Below, in pieces: positions 35,701 through 48,059 of a stretch of DNA of 64,000 bases. Made by a program: the position numbers and the translations under genes. This DNA is from Ditylenchus dipsaci. Taxonomy: Eukaryota > Nematoda > Chromadorea > Rhabditida > Anguinidae. The notes under the pieces are model-generated. The model was not told where the DNA came from. It did not search any database and saw only the letters and a list, made by a program, of their open reading frames with translations. The DNA lies in NCBI GenBank assembly GCA_004194705.1, contig SADC01000861.1, positions 124,001 to 188,000 of the forward strand, in the 5' to 3' direction. The stretch's first letter is position 1. Each line of letters begins with the position of its first letter.

Positions 35701-38700
35701 TTTTGAAAAAGTACATTTGGTACAAATTAGTCATTTTTTTTCAAAGAAATTTTATCCAATGCTTATTGATTTTTAGCACCGAAAATTTTTTTTTGGACAT
35801 AATACCTCAAAAAAAATTCAAGTCCCCGAAAAATTACAAATCTTTTTAAAAAGTAAATTTCGATGCCCTGTTTTAACCAGTGTTCATTATCATTTTAAAG
35901 CGATAGAAATCTTTTTGACGTGAAGCTTCAAAAATAAAAATATTTAGGTCTTCCTGAAATCGTACGAAAATTTCCATCGCTGATATAGGGCCATTATAGA
36001 TTAATTAAAGATTCGTTTAAAAAACTCCCCTTCGTCTGAACTCATTTGTACTAACTCGTCTTCGTCTAGCACTTTATGAGCATACCCTCCAGGTCCTTCT
36101 GATCTATGACTCTTATCTTCATTGTTGTGGATCATTTTTTGCAGTCTAGTCTCTGCAGAGCGGTAGATCTCAGTAATTGAGCGCACAGGGGTCAAACAGC
36201 CTGAGGCAAGGCCATCACCTCTAAATCCACCTGGACTTGTGACCACAGCCAAATCACTGTCTGATTTGTTGATTCTGGCAAACTGCTCATGTTCTTCCTG
36301 ACTATGACCTAGACCCATCCAGTTGGTCATGGAAGTTGAGTAGGCGATTTGTCCTGGCTGAGGCTTGTTGGAAAACCTTCTGTCCAAAGTAACATCTTCT
36401 ACTGGCCGGTCTGATTCTTCAACTTTAGGCAGAATGAGGTTGCTTACATGATGCCTTGAAAAAAAGTTTGAACGTTTTGTGAAAATCACACTTTTTATTA
36501 TAGGAGAACAACATTATAAAAATATTTTGGTGAGATAAAGATGAGAATTTTTCAAATTTTTGTTTATAAAACATCTTGTTTTCACTCGTATCATTATAGG
36601 GCAAAGCCGAAAATCTACCGAAATAAATTAAAAAAGAGCCGGGAAGTTTTAGACTTTAACCGGGACATTTCAATCAGAACTCATTTTTTTGCTACTCTGA
36701 TAAACATAATCATATACAACTCTATATATATACATATACAACTCATATACAACTCCGAATTTAGCCGAGATCATTGAAGTCATTTTGGTTTAAATACCGT
36801 ATATTATCAGGTCCACTGAAGTGCCGAAAAAACCTCAGTTCTGAAATAATGCCAAAAAATCTGAGACACCGTTGATTGGAAAGCCAAGGCTATTTTTTGA
36901 AAAAAAAAATCAGTTTTTGAGAATTTGATCTACTTCTATATTTTACGGGTGGATTTATAGTTCTTGTGTTCAGTAAAAAAATACAAAGGATGCAAAAGCA
37001 AAATAACTGAAATTCATAAAATCACATTTTTCAACAAAAATTCTTCTCATATTATCTGTCCTTCAGACATTTCGGAAAATTTACCTTTGCAGAGTCTTTT
37101 CTCTCCATTCGGCGTAAGATTGGGGTGTTTTCATAATTGTTTGATTCAAAGTGTCATGAAATTGTCTAGCTTCTGAACTGGGCACATCCACGCCTCTCTG
37201 AGGGTTCTGAGTTTGATGCCTGTGCCGCTGTTCGTCCATCTGATTTTTTCTGCCGGCCCTAGCCGCTGCTATCGTAGCAGCTGCAGCCAAGGCAGCATTA
37301 TTGGCAATTCCTGAGGAGGACGAGCCTCCTGTGCCTCTTTCTCTTTGTTTCAGTAAAGCATGCTGCGACAATGATAGTTGAGAAGAGGTAGCAGTTACTG
37401 TCGGTGCCATTGAATTAGGCATCTGTGGTGGCAAAGTGGGATTTAGGGTCTCATTAGAACCGTTGCTACTATTGCTGGCTTGAAGCTGTGCTCTAAAATT
37501 ATTTATAAATGTAGTCATTAGGCTAGGTCTCCATAAAGACAAAATCTTTAAATACAGTTGACTCTCGATAAATGAACACCCCTCAAGTTCTTCCACCCCT
37601 AGGTCCGACAACTTTCAGCTTGATTTTCAAATATCATTATTAATATCACAGCAAATCAAAAATCGTGATAATTACGATAATATAGTCGTCTTTCCAAAAT
37701 CTTGCAGTTTCAGCTTAAGATCCGCGCCTATCGATAAATAGATAAAAAGTAGAAACCTCATTTTTAACAAAAAGTATCCATTTATCGAGAGGTGTCTGAA
37801 ACTGCAAGATTTAAAAAAAAACGACTGGTAAAATTGAAATGCATGCGATTTTCAGCATTAAACAATCGGATCAGGTTTGGAAAAAGCCTTGAAAATCATG
37901 ACTGAAAAAATGTCGAACAAAAGACGAGGACGAACTTAAGAAGGTGTCCGTTTATCGAGAGTTCACTGCATTGATAAATTATAAAATTTCGCTACTTGTT
38001 TATTTCACCCAGTAGTATAAAATCAATACCTTAAATTTTTGAAAAAAAACTCACCCATTCTTTTTTGCGCTTCCCTATGAAGAAAATCGTCGGAAAGCAA
38101 GTAGCTTTGGTTGCCTTTACCTGCCCACCACGGCAATTCTCTACCCTCTGAGTCAGCTGACTGAGTCTCTGCACCTTAACAAAAACATTGAATGTGCGAA
38201 AATTAGAGTTGCTGATGCGAATATCGTGCGAAAATGAAAATATCGGCGCTACTGTAATATAAACAAACCCATCCCCCCCCCAGTAATATACCCTCCTCCC
38301 AATAATTTCTAGGCTTAGAAATTAGGCTTAGCCTTATTATTTGGGTTCTAGGCATTAGGCTCAGGGACAACCCGTACTAATTTCAGCATTTTCCAAAAAA
38401 AGTAAGGTTTTTATTTACCCTCAAAAATGATTGGGGAGGGGGGGGGTCGTTTGTTTATATGACAGTAGCGTTAAAATATATTTATAAAATATGTTCGCGC
38501 TCTTTTAATCAACGCTAATATTAATTACCGGCGCAAATATCGTCAACTATCGATATAGTTCGTCAAAAAGCGAAAATTTACTGTATACTATATATTTTTA
38601 CGTAGTTGGAGCTGACTGTATAGCACGAGTTAACTGTATGACAAAGGTTGACTGTATAGCGATAGCTGACTGTGAAGGAATTTTATGTTTTTTTTGAGGA

Positions 38701-41156
38701 AAGTGATAAACTTGGCGATTTTATGATAATTAGTCTGCTGCTTGAGTGTTATGAATGATTTTTTTTTTATCATGTTTCTAGTTGTTATAAAAAGTTCGAA
38801 TCTATTTTATTTCTATATTCGCAAATATTCGTACCCTTTGCGCTAATGTACGAAAATTTTAATCTACGCGCGAACTGAGCAACCTTAACAAAAACTTTAA
38901 AGCCATAAACCCAATATCTACCTGGCGAAACGGTTGTAGCAGCAGAGCTTGAATGCAATCCACCCTGACCTCCATCAGAACTGGCCAACAAAGGTCTTGG
39001 CTTGTTTTGCTGACAGCTACGGAGACAAAAGAACAGGCACAGCAAAAATATCAACAGGACTAATACGATCAAAGAGCCTAGTAAGATTGCTATTAAGTTA
39101 GACTCCCGTCCGTTCAAAGAGCCCACACCAGAAGTAAGTATGTTATCACTGTTGTCATTATTATTATTAAAATTTGTTCGGGGATTTACTGACTGCTGGA
39201 AAGGGTCTTGACGATTGATCAAGTTGGTGTTAATATTGTTACTGGTGGCTCTGGGATTAGTAGTCGGTTGGCTGAAGATGTCTTGGGATGAGGAACTTGA
39301 AGAAGGTGTCAGATCCGAACTTGTGATCACACTAAAATCAAAGTAACTTAGATACTATGTACAAAAAAAAATTCAAATTTACATTTCTCATAAAATAAGT
39401 ATCAATGTGGTTTCATTTTTGTTGAGGTGCCCTTGTTGGTTTGTTTAATTGGGTATTTCAATCATTGGAAAAAATGACTGTTACCCAAGGTTCTTAATGA
39501 AAAATTTCGAAAAAAGGACATTTAGTTAAAAAAAGATTTAATTTAATTTTATCCAGTGCTTATTGCTATTTCGGAGCGAAAAAAAAGATTTTGACTAAAA
39601 ACTTCAAAAATAAAAAGAATTTTGGGTTTCGAAAAAAAGGACAAATCTTTTTAAAAAGGACCATTACGAACCCTGCTCTTACCTAACCTAGAACAATGTA
39701 GAACCAAGAAAAAACCTAGAACAACCTAGAACATTGAAAAGAGATGATGGTTTTTAACAAAATAGTGAGAATAGTTCTTTCAAAAGATTTGAAAAATATC
39801 TATAGAGTATAAAATCGCTCTAGCCAGCTCAAAATTTACATTTTCCAAGAACAACCGTTTGCATGCACATGAATCTGATAAATCGAGCAAGACTCTTGAT
39901 CATACACGCTCAAAAGTCTCTTTTGCCATGGCTCATGTTGAAAAACATGGTAAAATTGTTTGGCGCCATTTGAATTTTTTGTTTTTCGCCTTGGTTTATC
40001 AAAGAAAACAAAAATATTTTTATTCGAATTTAAAAAAAACACGATTTTTGATCAGAAAAAAAATCAGAAAAAATGGAAAAAAATCAGGGATTGGGAATTA
40101 AGAATTTAAGGCTGGTTGCTTTTTAGAAAAATGTAAATTTCAAGGAAGTTAGGGAGGGGAATGATTGTTGGATGATGCAGCGAGTAGGAAATACTATGCT
40201 GTTACCGAAAAATAAAATATGTGAAGAACTAGGAACAGTTTTTTGTAAACTTTAAAGCTTTTTAACTAAAGTTTTAATCCTCATGATTATATTTATTAAA
40301 AAGTTGGATACTTACTTCTTATTGAGCTCAAAGGTTGGGCTGACTTGAGGGAGACGGAATTCAATAACTTCTGGCAAACCATACAAACATTTAAAAGTAA
40401 AATTAAAATCATCCTGGAGAATGATTCCGGGAAATTGAGCAATTCTAAGAGTGTTTTGAAATACACCCGCAGCCATCTGGAAAACATTTTTTAATAAAAA
40501 ATAATATACTTTGGGACTTGCAAACCATTTTTGTTTGGCAAGGATCGTTGAAGACAGCTATTTGCACAACATATCTTAGCTCTCCATTGCCTCTTAGACG
40601 ACACTCTGGCCTAGAGCTTTCACCAACCATGATCCAGTCGGTAAACCGGCCTTGTGGCAAAAATCTGGGTTGAATTGAATGTGGATTGTGATCATTTGAT
40701 TGCCACATTCTGGCGTTACTAAAAGTAACAAGAAAATTTTTCGAAAGCATTTTAAAAATACCAATTACGGCGCTAGTATCAAATATCCACCCGACCCCCC
40801 TCCCTGTCCAAAATCTGACTTATCGAAAATTCCTGTAACTAGCTTTTGGAAAAACAAACGATTGGGGGTTGGCCAGCGTACGGAAGTTGTGACTAATAAA
40901 TAGTTTACGCACTTTTTCTGGGGTCTAGGACATATATTTGGATGCTATTTACTTAACTTTTAAAAGGAAAAATTTATGGGGGAGGGGTGGTATATTGGCT
41001 ACAAGGGTCCAAATTACCTTTAATTCGACCGGAAGGTGATTGTTGTGCCAAGACTAGTGTCGACTTATCCGAGCTTGGAAGCAGCACCAATAATATGTAA
41101 TAAAGCAATAAAAAGAGGCTAGAAATTCCTCTGGGTTTAGCTGGTTGTTGTGCCAT
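32795..41156 (-). CDS. ZP-domain transmembrane protein, eleven exons
   Basis: Exons: 41156-41018, 40718-40526, 40476-40318, 39931-39840, 39331-38922, 38174-38055, 37490-37085, 36454-36042, 35512-35387, 35330-34891, 32923-32795; about 875 residues. Residues 1-35 are a signal/anchor. A zona pellucida domain follows: [73 protein letters not shown], then a short C-terminal part with SVYDQESC and ANGC. A Ser/Asn-rich stalk precedes one membrane helix ([20 protein letters not shown], about 275-297). The cytoplasmic tail is over 500 residues with poly-Ala, acidic and basic tracts. ZP proteins polymerise in nematode apical matrix and cuticle. Exon 2 needs one base in the A-run 40659-40663. Exon 8 could instead end at a stop at 36003-36001, giving a shorter form; the join to exon 9 uses a weak donor. 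Confidence 0.7.
33001..33240. mobile_element. ACCGTATTT-family MITE in last ZP intron
   Basis: Ends ACCGTATTTCCTGTAATTAA then poly-C, inverted at the right (poly-G then TTATTACAGGAAATACGGT). About 240 bp. Confidence 0.85.
33327..33549. mobile_element. second ACCGTATTT-family MITE in last ZP intron
   Basis: Ends ACCGTATTTCCTCTAATAAG then poly-C; right end TATTGGAGAAAATACGGT. About 220 bp, only about 85 bp from the previous copy. Confidence 0.8.
33700..34060. repeat. GTTGACAAGCATTTTCATTA family repeat
   Basis: Contains AGTTGACAAGCATTTTCATT, TTTAACTGGTC and CGGTTCAAGAGTTACAAA in the same order as 41510-41650 and, inverted, 49190-49310. An interspersed AT-rich foldback family. Confidence 0.6.
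34280..34376. mobile_element. diverged ACCGTATTT-family remnant
   Basis: CCGCGTTTCCTTTAATCACC and AATTAGAGAAAATACG are recognisable but decayed ends; another half end lies at 34471-34488. Confidence 0.55.
34770..34850. repeat. GC-rich hairpin and poly-G run
   Basis: CCCCTGCGCCCC and GGGGCGCAGGGG form a hairpin, followed by an 18-bp poly-G. It lies in the last intron of the ZP gene. Confidence 0.75.
35620..35875. repeat. diverged copy of the 26.3-kb repeat, in ZP intron 8
   Basis: Contains TTTTATCCAATGCTTATTG and ACAAATCTTTTTAAAAAG, as in the copies at 26335 and 39450. Confidence 0.6.
37555..37969. mobile_element. pogo/Tigger-like MITE in ZP intron 6
   Basis: Left end TACAGTTGACTCTCGATAAA; right end TTTATCGAGAGTTCACTG; about 415 bp. 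It makes up most of intron 6 (37491-38054). Confidence 0.75.
38249..38474. mobile_element. MITE with GCGCTACTGTAATATAAAC ends in ZP intron 5
   Basis: CGCTACTGTAATATAAACAA then poly-C; inverted as poly-G then TTGTTTATATGACAGTAGCG. A degenerate TTAGGC-like tract lies inside. Confidence 0.8.
39450..39680. repeat. ATCCAGTGCTTATTG repeat in ZP intron 4
   Basis: Matches 26335-26530 over AAAGGACATTT, TTATCCAGTGCTTATTGCTA and AAATCTTTTTAAAAAGGA. Same orientation on the plus strand. Confidence 0.75.
40770..41000. mobile_element. weak inverted-repeat element in ZP intron 1
   Basis: GCGCTAGTATCAAATATCCA then C-rich, against GGGGAGGGGTGGTATATTGGC. Related to the GCTAGTAGCGAATA family at 15041, but diverged. 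Confidence 0.5.
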
Positions 41157-41159
41157 TAA

Positions 41160-41455
41160 AAATGGCTATTTGTACAATAATGAAAAGTCACCATGCATTA
41201 CTAGCTTCTAACTTCTATTTCAACAGAAATTTCAGCTAAAACTTTTTCAGATAAAGACAAGCATATACTTAGCAAAAATATACAAATTGAACCGATTGAG
41301 TTTTAGATTTGAGTAAATTAAATAAATTGGTAAATACAAGGTTTTTTTCCCCACTATTTGTTTATTTAAGGAGCATTTTGAGTATAAAAAATAGTTTTTC
41401 ACTTAATCGTTAGCTCAGGAAATGCCATTTTAAATGCGTTAAAAATTTATTGAAT
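41160..41455. other. upstream flank of ZP gene
   Basis: AT-rich; no TATA-like or spliced-leader signal stands out. Confidence 0.35.
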
Positions 41456-41459
41456 ATGT

Positions 41460-42380
41460 TTTTAGGTAAAGTTTTGTAACTGCTATAAATTTCAGTTGAA
41501 GAATACGACTTTTTGACAACTTTACACATATTTTCATAATTTTAACTGGTTGATTTTTTATCATTTATTATTTTATCGATATTACATGTTGCAATGCTAT
41601 GTTGTAGTGCAGTTCAAGAGCTACTTAAACGCATTTTCCAAAATGATTTTAAACAATCTGAGTGCTGAGATACTACCTTTTATGAAAATTACACAAGTTC
41701 AGCTTTTCATCATTTTTTACGATATTTTTTGCAGTAGGTTTTTTTTTAAACCCGCAACTTGATAATCTTATACAGTCGACTCTCTATATAACATAACTCT
41801 ACATAACATAATTTTAGAGTCAGAAGTTCGGTCCCACCTAGGGTTCGACACTTTTTTTAACCTGATTTTTGAGGTCTTTTGCCAGTTCTGTATTTACAGT
41901 CTGGTCCCAAATATCATAAGGATTCCAATTTTGCCGATCGTTTTTTAGAAACCTGTAATATTTTGGCCTAAAGAGGCAAAAACCCCATATAACATAACTC
42001 GATTTAACAAAAATCCTGTTTTTTCACCAAGTTTTTATTTTTTTAAAGAAATTTTTTTTCGGATTTCTAAAAAATGATTGGCAAATCGGAATCTTTGCAA
42101 TATTTGGGACCAGACTGTCAAAACAGAACTGGCAAAAGCTTGAAATGACCGGTGTAAAAAAGAAGTAGAATCCGGTAACTTTCTTTGGTCCCTTGAGTTA
42201 TGTTATATAGAGAGTCGACTGTATTTGGAAAAAATTCTGCAAAGTGAATTTGATAGACCTTAAGCTTCGCTGCAACACAATGCTAAATTATAATTATAGC
42301 GTTCAGCGAAAAATTAAAACTGGTCAACTTCTTGAAAAAATGGAATTTTTTCATAGAACTGAAAACAACCATAAGATTTT
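41460..42380. mobile_element. AT-rich foldback interrupted by a second element
   Basis: Left part (41460-41765, GAGTGCTGAGATACTACCTT, CATATTTTCATAATTTTAAC) and right part (42225-42380, AAAACTGGTCAACTTCTTGA) are inverted relatives of the family at 33.7 and 49 kb. The 449-bp element at 41773-42221 sits between them. Confidence 0.6.
41773..42221. mobile_element. pogo/Tigger-like MITE (CAGTCGACTCTCTATATAAC)
   Basis: Terminal inverted repeats CAGTCGACTCTCTATATAAC continue as ATAACTC, flanked by TA on both sides. Inside, two inverted arms contain TTCGGTCCCACC and GGTCCCAAATAT. A half copy of this element lies at 62325-62520. Confidence 0.85.
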
Positions 42381-42384
42381 ATCT

Positions 42385-45305
42385 ACAAGAAATAAGTGAG
42401 TAACAAAGAAGTTAATTTGGTACATATCGAGTTTGGTACCAAAAATACTTTATCCGTAAAAGTGGCTAGACCTTAAAGATCGTGATTTTTAAGGGCTGTC
42501 GGTCTGTACAACTCTAAAATACCTGCTCTTAAGAATTCGTGTAACTTTTTTCTAGATAAAAATGAAATTCTTGATTAAAAAAGGTTATTTAATTAATCAA
42601 AATTTAGTTTTTTCACTTTTTTGATCTAAAGAGCATATTTCAGGTAGTTTTTGTAGGGGGAGCAATAAATACTATCAAAAGTCGTGAAGTTAAAAATCCT
42701 TGTGATCTACCTAAACACAAACTAAAACATTCAGTAACAAAAAAAGGAAACTGCCCATAGAATCAAGGATGGACAAACACAAAGCAAGTAGGGATTTCCG
42801 ACACATTTGCCCAAAATACCGCCTGTCCACTGTAGAAAACAAAAAAAAGAGGATCTAGTCAAGCAATCCCACAGCAACAATAGTGTTAATCTGAGGATAG
42901 AGGGTATAGAGCTAGGCAGGGAGACATACAGGATGGAGAGAGAATAATGGACTGACAACAACAATAATAATAACAAAAATAAAACGAGGAGAATAATGAT
43001 CTGTATGAGGGCGATGGAATCCAGTATGTTTTACTGCGAGTGTTGTGTAGAATTTCAGGGATTGAGCATTGGATCAAGGATAAACCACTGAGAACTGGTG
43101 TGACAAATTTCTGTGTGAGTCATGTATTTGGGGACAAACAAAAAAACAGTTTTGAAAAGGTTTTTAGTTTTTTGTGTATATTTTTTCAAAAAAGTAGCAA
43201 TTGTTTATCCAAAAATTTTATCCGCAACGGTTTGTTGTCATATTGAAGTGTATTTCATTGGATGAGAGAGAAACTTAAGAAGCTACCGTAATCTTCACAG
43301 TCATATACTTTTTAAAAATACAAATTAAAAAAAAATACGGCGCCTTTTGGGACGCCCTTTTATGAAAAGTACTCAAATATTTTTTCTAAACTGAGAACAA
43401 AAGCGCGAAAGACTTTTAAGACCCTCCCTAAGGCTAGACATAGAAACATAATAACCAAACATGGTTTTGAAGAAAAATATTAGCGGTGTAATACTAACGC
43501 TAAAATTTCTACAATTTTTTTATGTCTGCTACTCAGGGTTGCTGAGATTCGCGCGAATATTGAATTTCTCGAAAATTCGCGAAAAATGAAATAACATGGC
43601 TTTAAGCATTTGAAACTATTAAGAGCATGATAAACGACTAATTTTAATTCATAACACTTGAACAACTGACTGTGATCCAATATTCAACAATAAAAGTAAT
43701 TAAAGACAACATTTCGAACTCTAAGACTGCCAAATCAGTTTACTCTGAAAGTCTTGTTAAAGGCCTGAATATCTTATTCAGTATTGAAATCTTTGGCTTT
43801 GTCAAGTATTTGTTGAAGCCACGGAAATTAGTTACCAAGCACGAAGTAGCTTTTCAAAAGCCTTGAAAACCCTTTGGACTAAAGTTTTTTTTCTTCCGAA
43901 ATTTCGTTAGCCAAACTAGAATTTGCTGAATTTGACAGACCAAAAAGTACTGAATCAAAGCTATGGTGCTTTAGCAGTGATAACCCGACAGTGATAACCG
44001 ACAGAATTTTTTTTAACAAACAAAAAAAGTCGACAATATGTTTAAAAACAAAAAGGGGTCTATATGCAGATTTTGCAATTAAACGCAATAAAAAGAGAAT
44101 TTGGAAATGGTCATAGATTATCACGAAAGCTCTTACTCAAGTATTTTTACAAAAACTAAATTCAGCTAAAGATAAATCATGCTTTTTTCATAGCAAAACA
44201 ACTTCACAAGCAAACACAAAGATGTGCTGAAAAATAAATAGGAAAAGATCAGGAAGTTCTAGAGGTCACAACCATAATCCTCTCTATGCACATCCATAAA
44301 TAATGATGATGGTGACTCGACACAGGGCAATTGATTGAGGTGCGCACTTTTACCTCACCCAGCTCTTCCAAAAAAGACTTACCACACGAGGAACCTTTTT
44401 ATAGGATGTCTCCTAATTGGGGAGTTCGGCTAGAATGTCTTGTAAAAAGATGGAAGAAATTCCAGCAAGAACAATCCCTTCTTTAGTTACACACAATGAA
44501 TTGGAATATAATAATTGTTGATGCTAGAATCTTTTTTGGGTGAGCTCGCAAAATTTGAGCGGAGAATGCAGGTGAAAATGTTCAGTTCAAATTTTGTAGG
44601 TTTTGAATAAAATCATACCTTCTATTGATTGACAAAAAAGTAATTGCAATAACTTTATTTGCAATGCAGTCTAATTTTGATATAACATAGCCGTGACGCA
44701 AACATCTCTTCATGTAAATTTGGTCAAATTTGGCTTCGAGGTCTCCGAATATTAGTACTTGTCAAGTTGGCAGTTAAAAGGACTACGACACGTTTGGCAA
44801 AAACGAAAATTGGCAAAACGAAACTTGGCAAAAACAGAAGTTGGCAAAAAATCACCTTGGTGGCCCTGTCGAGGCAGTTGTCTTCTTGGAAAAGAATTAA
44901 CTAGGATTCAACGATGGTTTTTCAACCGATCATATAATGCTTTTTAACCGGATAAGACGTATAATTATACGTAAGAATAAAATTTATACTTATCTTAATT
45001 TACACGAATAAGTGCAGAATCTACTAAATCTACTTAACTATGACTTTTGTAGTATTTTACAATGAACATGATCGCAGAAACATGAGGGATTCGAACGGAG
45101 AAAGTTCTATCCCAAACTTTTCAAATCCGTTTATCTTTCTGCAAATCCTTGATTCTGACAATGGATTCGTGCTCAGCGCAGGCTATTTATTTGTCTAACT
45201 GCTTATTTGATACTGAAGTAACCAATTCAAATTTCCGGTAATTTCTTTCCGTCTTTCCGGTAATAATCGTAAATTTCGGTTAAATTTATTTCAATTTGAG
45301 ATCTG
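42385..45305. other. long intergenic stretch, no gene seen
   Basis: About 2.9 kb of AT-rich DNA. I see CAA/TAA-rich simple sequence near 42955-42980, a short GGCAAAA repeat at 44795-44845, and open frames without domains or exon signals. Nothing here supports a gene. Confidence 0.45.
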
Positions 45306-45309
45306 CTCT

Positions 45310-46230
45310 CACTTTACAGTCACCTCTCATTATACAGTTAAGTTCCATTATGCAGGCAACACTCACTATACAGTAAACTCACACTCTACAGTCGGCTGTA
45401 CGAACTTTCGTAACAAGACAATTTCGTAAGAGCGAATTTCGTAAGAGCGAATTTTCGTAAGAAACTTTTTCGTAACAGCGAATTTTCGTAACGCGGCTTT
45501 CAGTAACATTAGTGATATGTTAAGTTGCTTTTTTTGCTTTTTGATCCGCCTTTGATGTTTCTTATAGCTTCTGTGATGTTTTGACCAAAAATAGTCGAGA
45601 AAAAAATGAAACAGTCAGAGGGTGGAATCGAACCACTGGTGAAAAAAATTTACCCCATCTACTTACCTACTGCACCATACATGCCGCTTATGGAAATAGC
45701 TATGTGTAATATATAATATATGAATTCTAGCTCGGAGTTTTTCACCATGCTTTTGGTTATTTCTGCTGGTCTCCTAATGGATGAAAAATCTGGGGGTCCA
45801 CTAATTATCAAAATTTTCAGTCATATGACCTATGCTTACCGACTTTTGTGCTCATACAGTTAATAGTCATATAATTAACTGTTCGAAGTATCAAAGAGTG
45901 ACAGAAAGGCCAAAACAAATGAATCAGATGAAATCCTGAATTAGAAAAATTGATTAAAAGTGAAAAAAATTTCGATTATTTCCTCTTACGAAAGAAATTC
46001 GTTACGAAAATTCGCTGTTACGAAAAAGTTTCTTACGAAATTTGCTCTTACGAAAATCTTTCTTACGAATTTTCGCTGTTACGAAAATATTTCTTACGAA
46101 AATGTTTTTTACGAAAGTTCGTTCTTACGAAATTGTCTTGTTACGAAGTTCGTACAGCCCTACAGTCAACTCTCACTCTACAGTCAACTCTCACTCTAGA
46201 GTCAAGTCTCACTATGATGTCAACTCCCAC
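45310..46230. mobile_element. foldback built of TTTCGTAACAGCGAA units, tRNA-like inside
   Basis: The left flank has repeated ACAGTCAACTCTCACT-like words followed by five units of TTTCGTAAGAGCGAAT (45405-45500). The right flank (45985-46215) has the same units inverted (TTCGCTGTTACGAAAA) and then CTACAGTCAACTCTCACTCT twice. Between them on the minus strand is a tRNA-like module (45611-45690). Confidence 0.8.
45611..45690 (-). other. tRNA-like module inside foldback
   Basis: Minus strand: TATGGTGCAGTAGGTAAGTAG as an A-box-like D-arm and AGTGGTTCGATTCCACC as a perfect B-box/T-arm, about 45 nt apart. No pairing acceptor stem. Confidence 0.6.
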
Positions 46231-46234
46231 AATA

Positions 46235-48055
46235 TACCGTAATTTTTTCTATATTGCTTTTTTCTTCAAGTTAGGTTTGACTCAAAATATGGCAAAAATT
46301 TTAAAGTACAGTTATACCAGTTTTTTGCTGTACCAGTTTTTTTGATGTATCCACTTGTATCAAATAAAAATGATTCTGGAGTAGAAAATACAAATTAATA
46401 GATTCATACATTTTACTTTGTATTTTACTCTGATAGGCCGACATGTCGGTTATATTTCAAATAACCGAAATCAGACAAACTTCTAAGGTCAATCTCGAGA
46501 TTTTCGGGTAAAAATCCGAAATCGAAAAAAGTGGAAACGGTAAGCTAGTGAGACTTCAAAAACGCGAAAAACAGCTTTACAGAAAAAATTTAGTCTGAGA
46601 TGAAAGTGCTCAAACTAGGAGGTGTTTTAATATTAGAGATTGTCGGCATATGAGAGTTAATACGGTAGTTAATTCTTACATTTTTGTAAAATTACCAAAA
46701 CGTGTGAATTTAAAAAAATTATGGCTCACAACCTTCGGTTCTTGTTATTTCATACCGTATACCACATTTTTCTACTTTTGGTTAAATTTTTTTAAAGGTT
46801 TTGTTTTGTTATACAGTCGAGTCTTGGTATAGTGGCACCCTCAGGACTGACCATCAGGTGCCACTATATCGGAGTGCCACTATATCGAGACTCGACTGTA
46901 TTTTTATATTTGTTATATGTTATATTAAAACAAATGCGTTTCTGAAAAAATAGTAACACAAAAATGTGATATCGGTATAAGGATAAGAACCCAACTTTTA
47001 CCAGAGCTGAGTTTTGCTAAAATAATTGATGAAACTAGTATTTTGGATGATTTTTATCTTAATTTGGCAAATTTTAATTCACATTGTTCAAGTTTATTCA
47101 TGAAATAATTTATATATATATTTAATCACCGGTTAATAACAAACCCTGGAATTAACAGAGGTTTAATAAATATACAGTTGACAGTAAATACAACGATAAC
47201 ATCAAAATGGAAAAAAGAGTACGAAAATTGCGTGATACTCTTATGAGCCTACACACTCTACTTTAATAAACTACATCTATCCTCTATTCTTGAGCCTAAA
47301 AATTTTACATTTTTGTTTAGTTTTATCAACTCTTACGAGACCTACCACACTTGGTTTCAGATTTTGACTGTGCGAAAACTGTTTTAAAATTTGATATTAA
47401 CCTCAAAATTGTCAGATTTCTGGTTTGTTAAAAAGCAAGCCGACATGTCATCATATTATAGAAAATACGGTAAATATCATCTGCACTTTATCAAACCACA
47501 TATTGCGGAATATTTTTTGCTTCTAGATCTTGATACTTTTAAGGAAAACAATTACCGTATTCTCTCTAATAGTTTCACATGTGGAATTATTTTTCAATCG
47601 TCCGAAAATCGGAAAAATTGGGGTCGATCTCGAGGTTTTCGGGTAAAAATACAAAATCTAAAACGGGGAATCGCTAGAGCTCGTGAGAGTTAAGAAATGG
47701 AATAAACAGCTTCGTTAAATTTTTATCTGAGCTGAGATACAGGTCTTCAAAGTTGGGGGTGTGGGTTTATAGAGAGTGTGGAACTAATAGAAAGAATACA
47801 GTATTTGTAAAAGATATATACTAAACGGTCAAGAAACGATTTTCTCATTAAACATCTCTAAAAATTTGCTGTAATAACCTATTGTATTATTGCTTTACGC
47901 AAGTTAGGGCCTGTAAATATTCTTACAAGGAGCGGTGGTGTGTGTATTTGATTGGTTTTGTATGAAATAAGTAGGAGGAAATTTGCGTAATTACAGCATT
48001 TGTCTTTGACTGTGTGTGTCCTTTTCTCTTTAGTTGTTTGTTAGCGACTGAGTGG
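46235..48055. other. intergenic, transposon scraps
   Basis: Isolated ACCGTATT-family half ends at about 46661, 46753, 47461 and 47554, and the 85-bp MITE at 46814. No gene. Confidence 0.5.
46814..46898. mobile_element. 85-bp pogo/Tigger-like MITE
   Basis: CAGTCGAGTCTTGGTATAGT at the left, ATATCGAGACTCGACTG at the right, flanked by TA. Inside are three GTGCCACTATA words. One of the smallest family members. Confidence 0.85.
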
Positions 48056-48059
48056 CGCC

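Noticed and set aside
42731..43077. Leu-rich membrane protein on the minus strand
   Set aside because: Low-complexity CAA/TAA simple sequence accounts for most of the frame; no acceptor or donor and no family pattern.
45950..46345. Tyr/Leu-rich open frames
   Set aside because: They are translations of the TTCGCTGTTACGAAAA tandem units of a foldback element in several frames at once.
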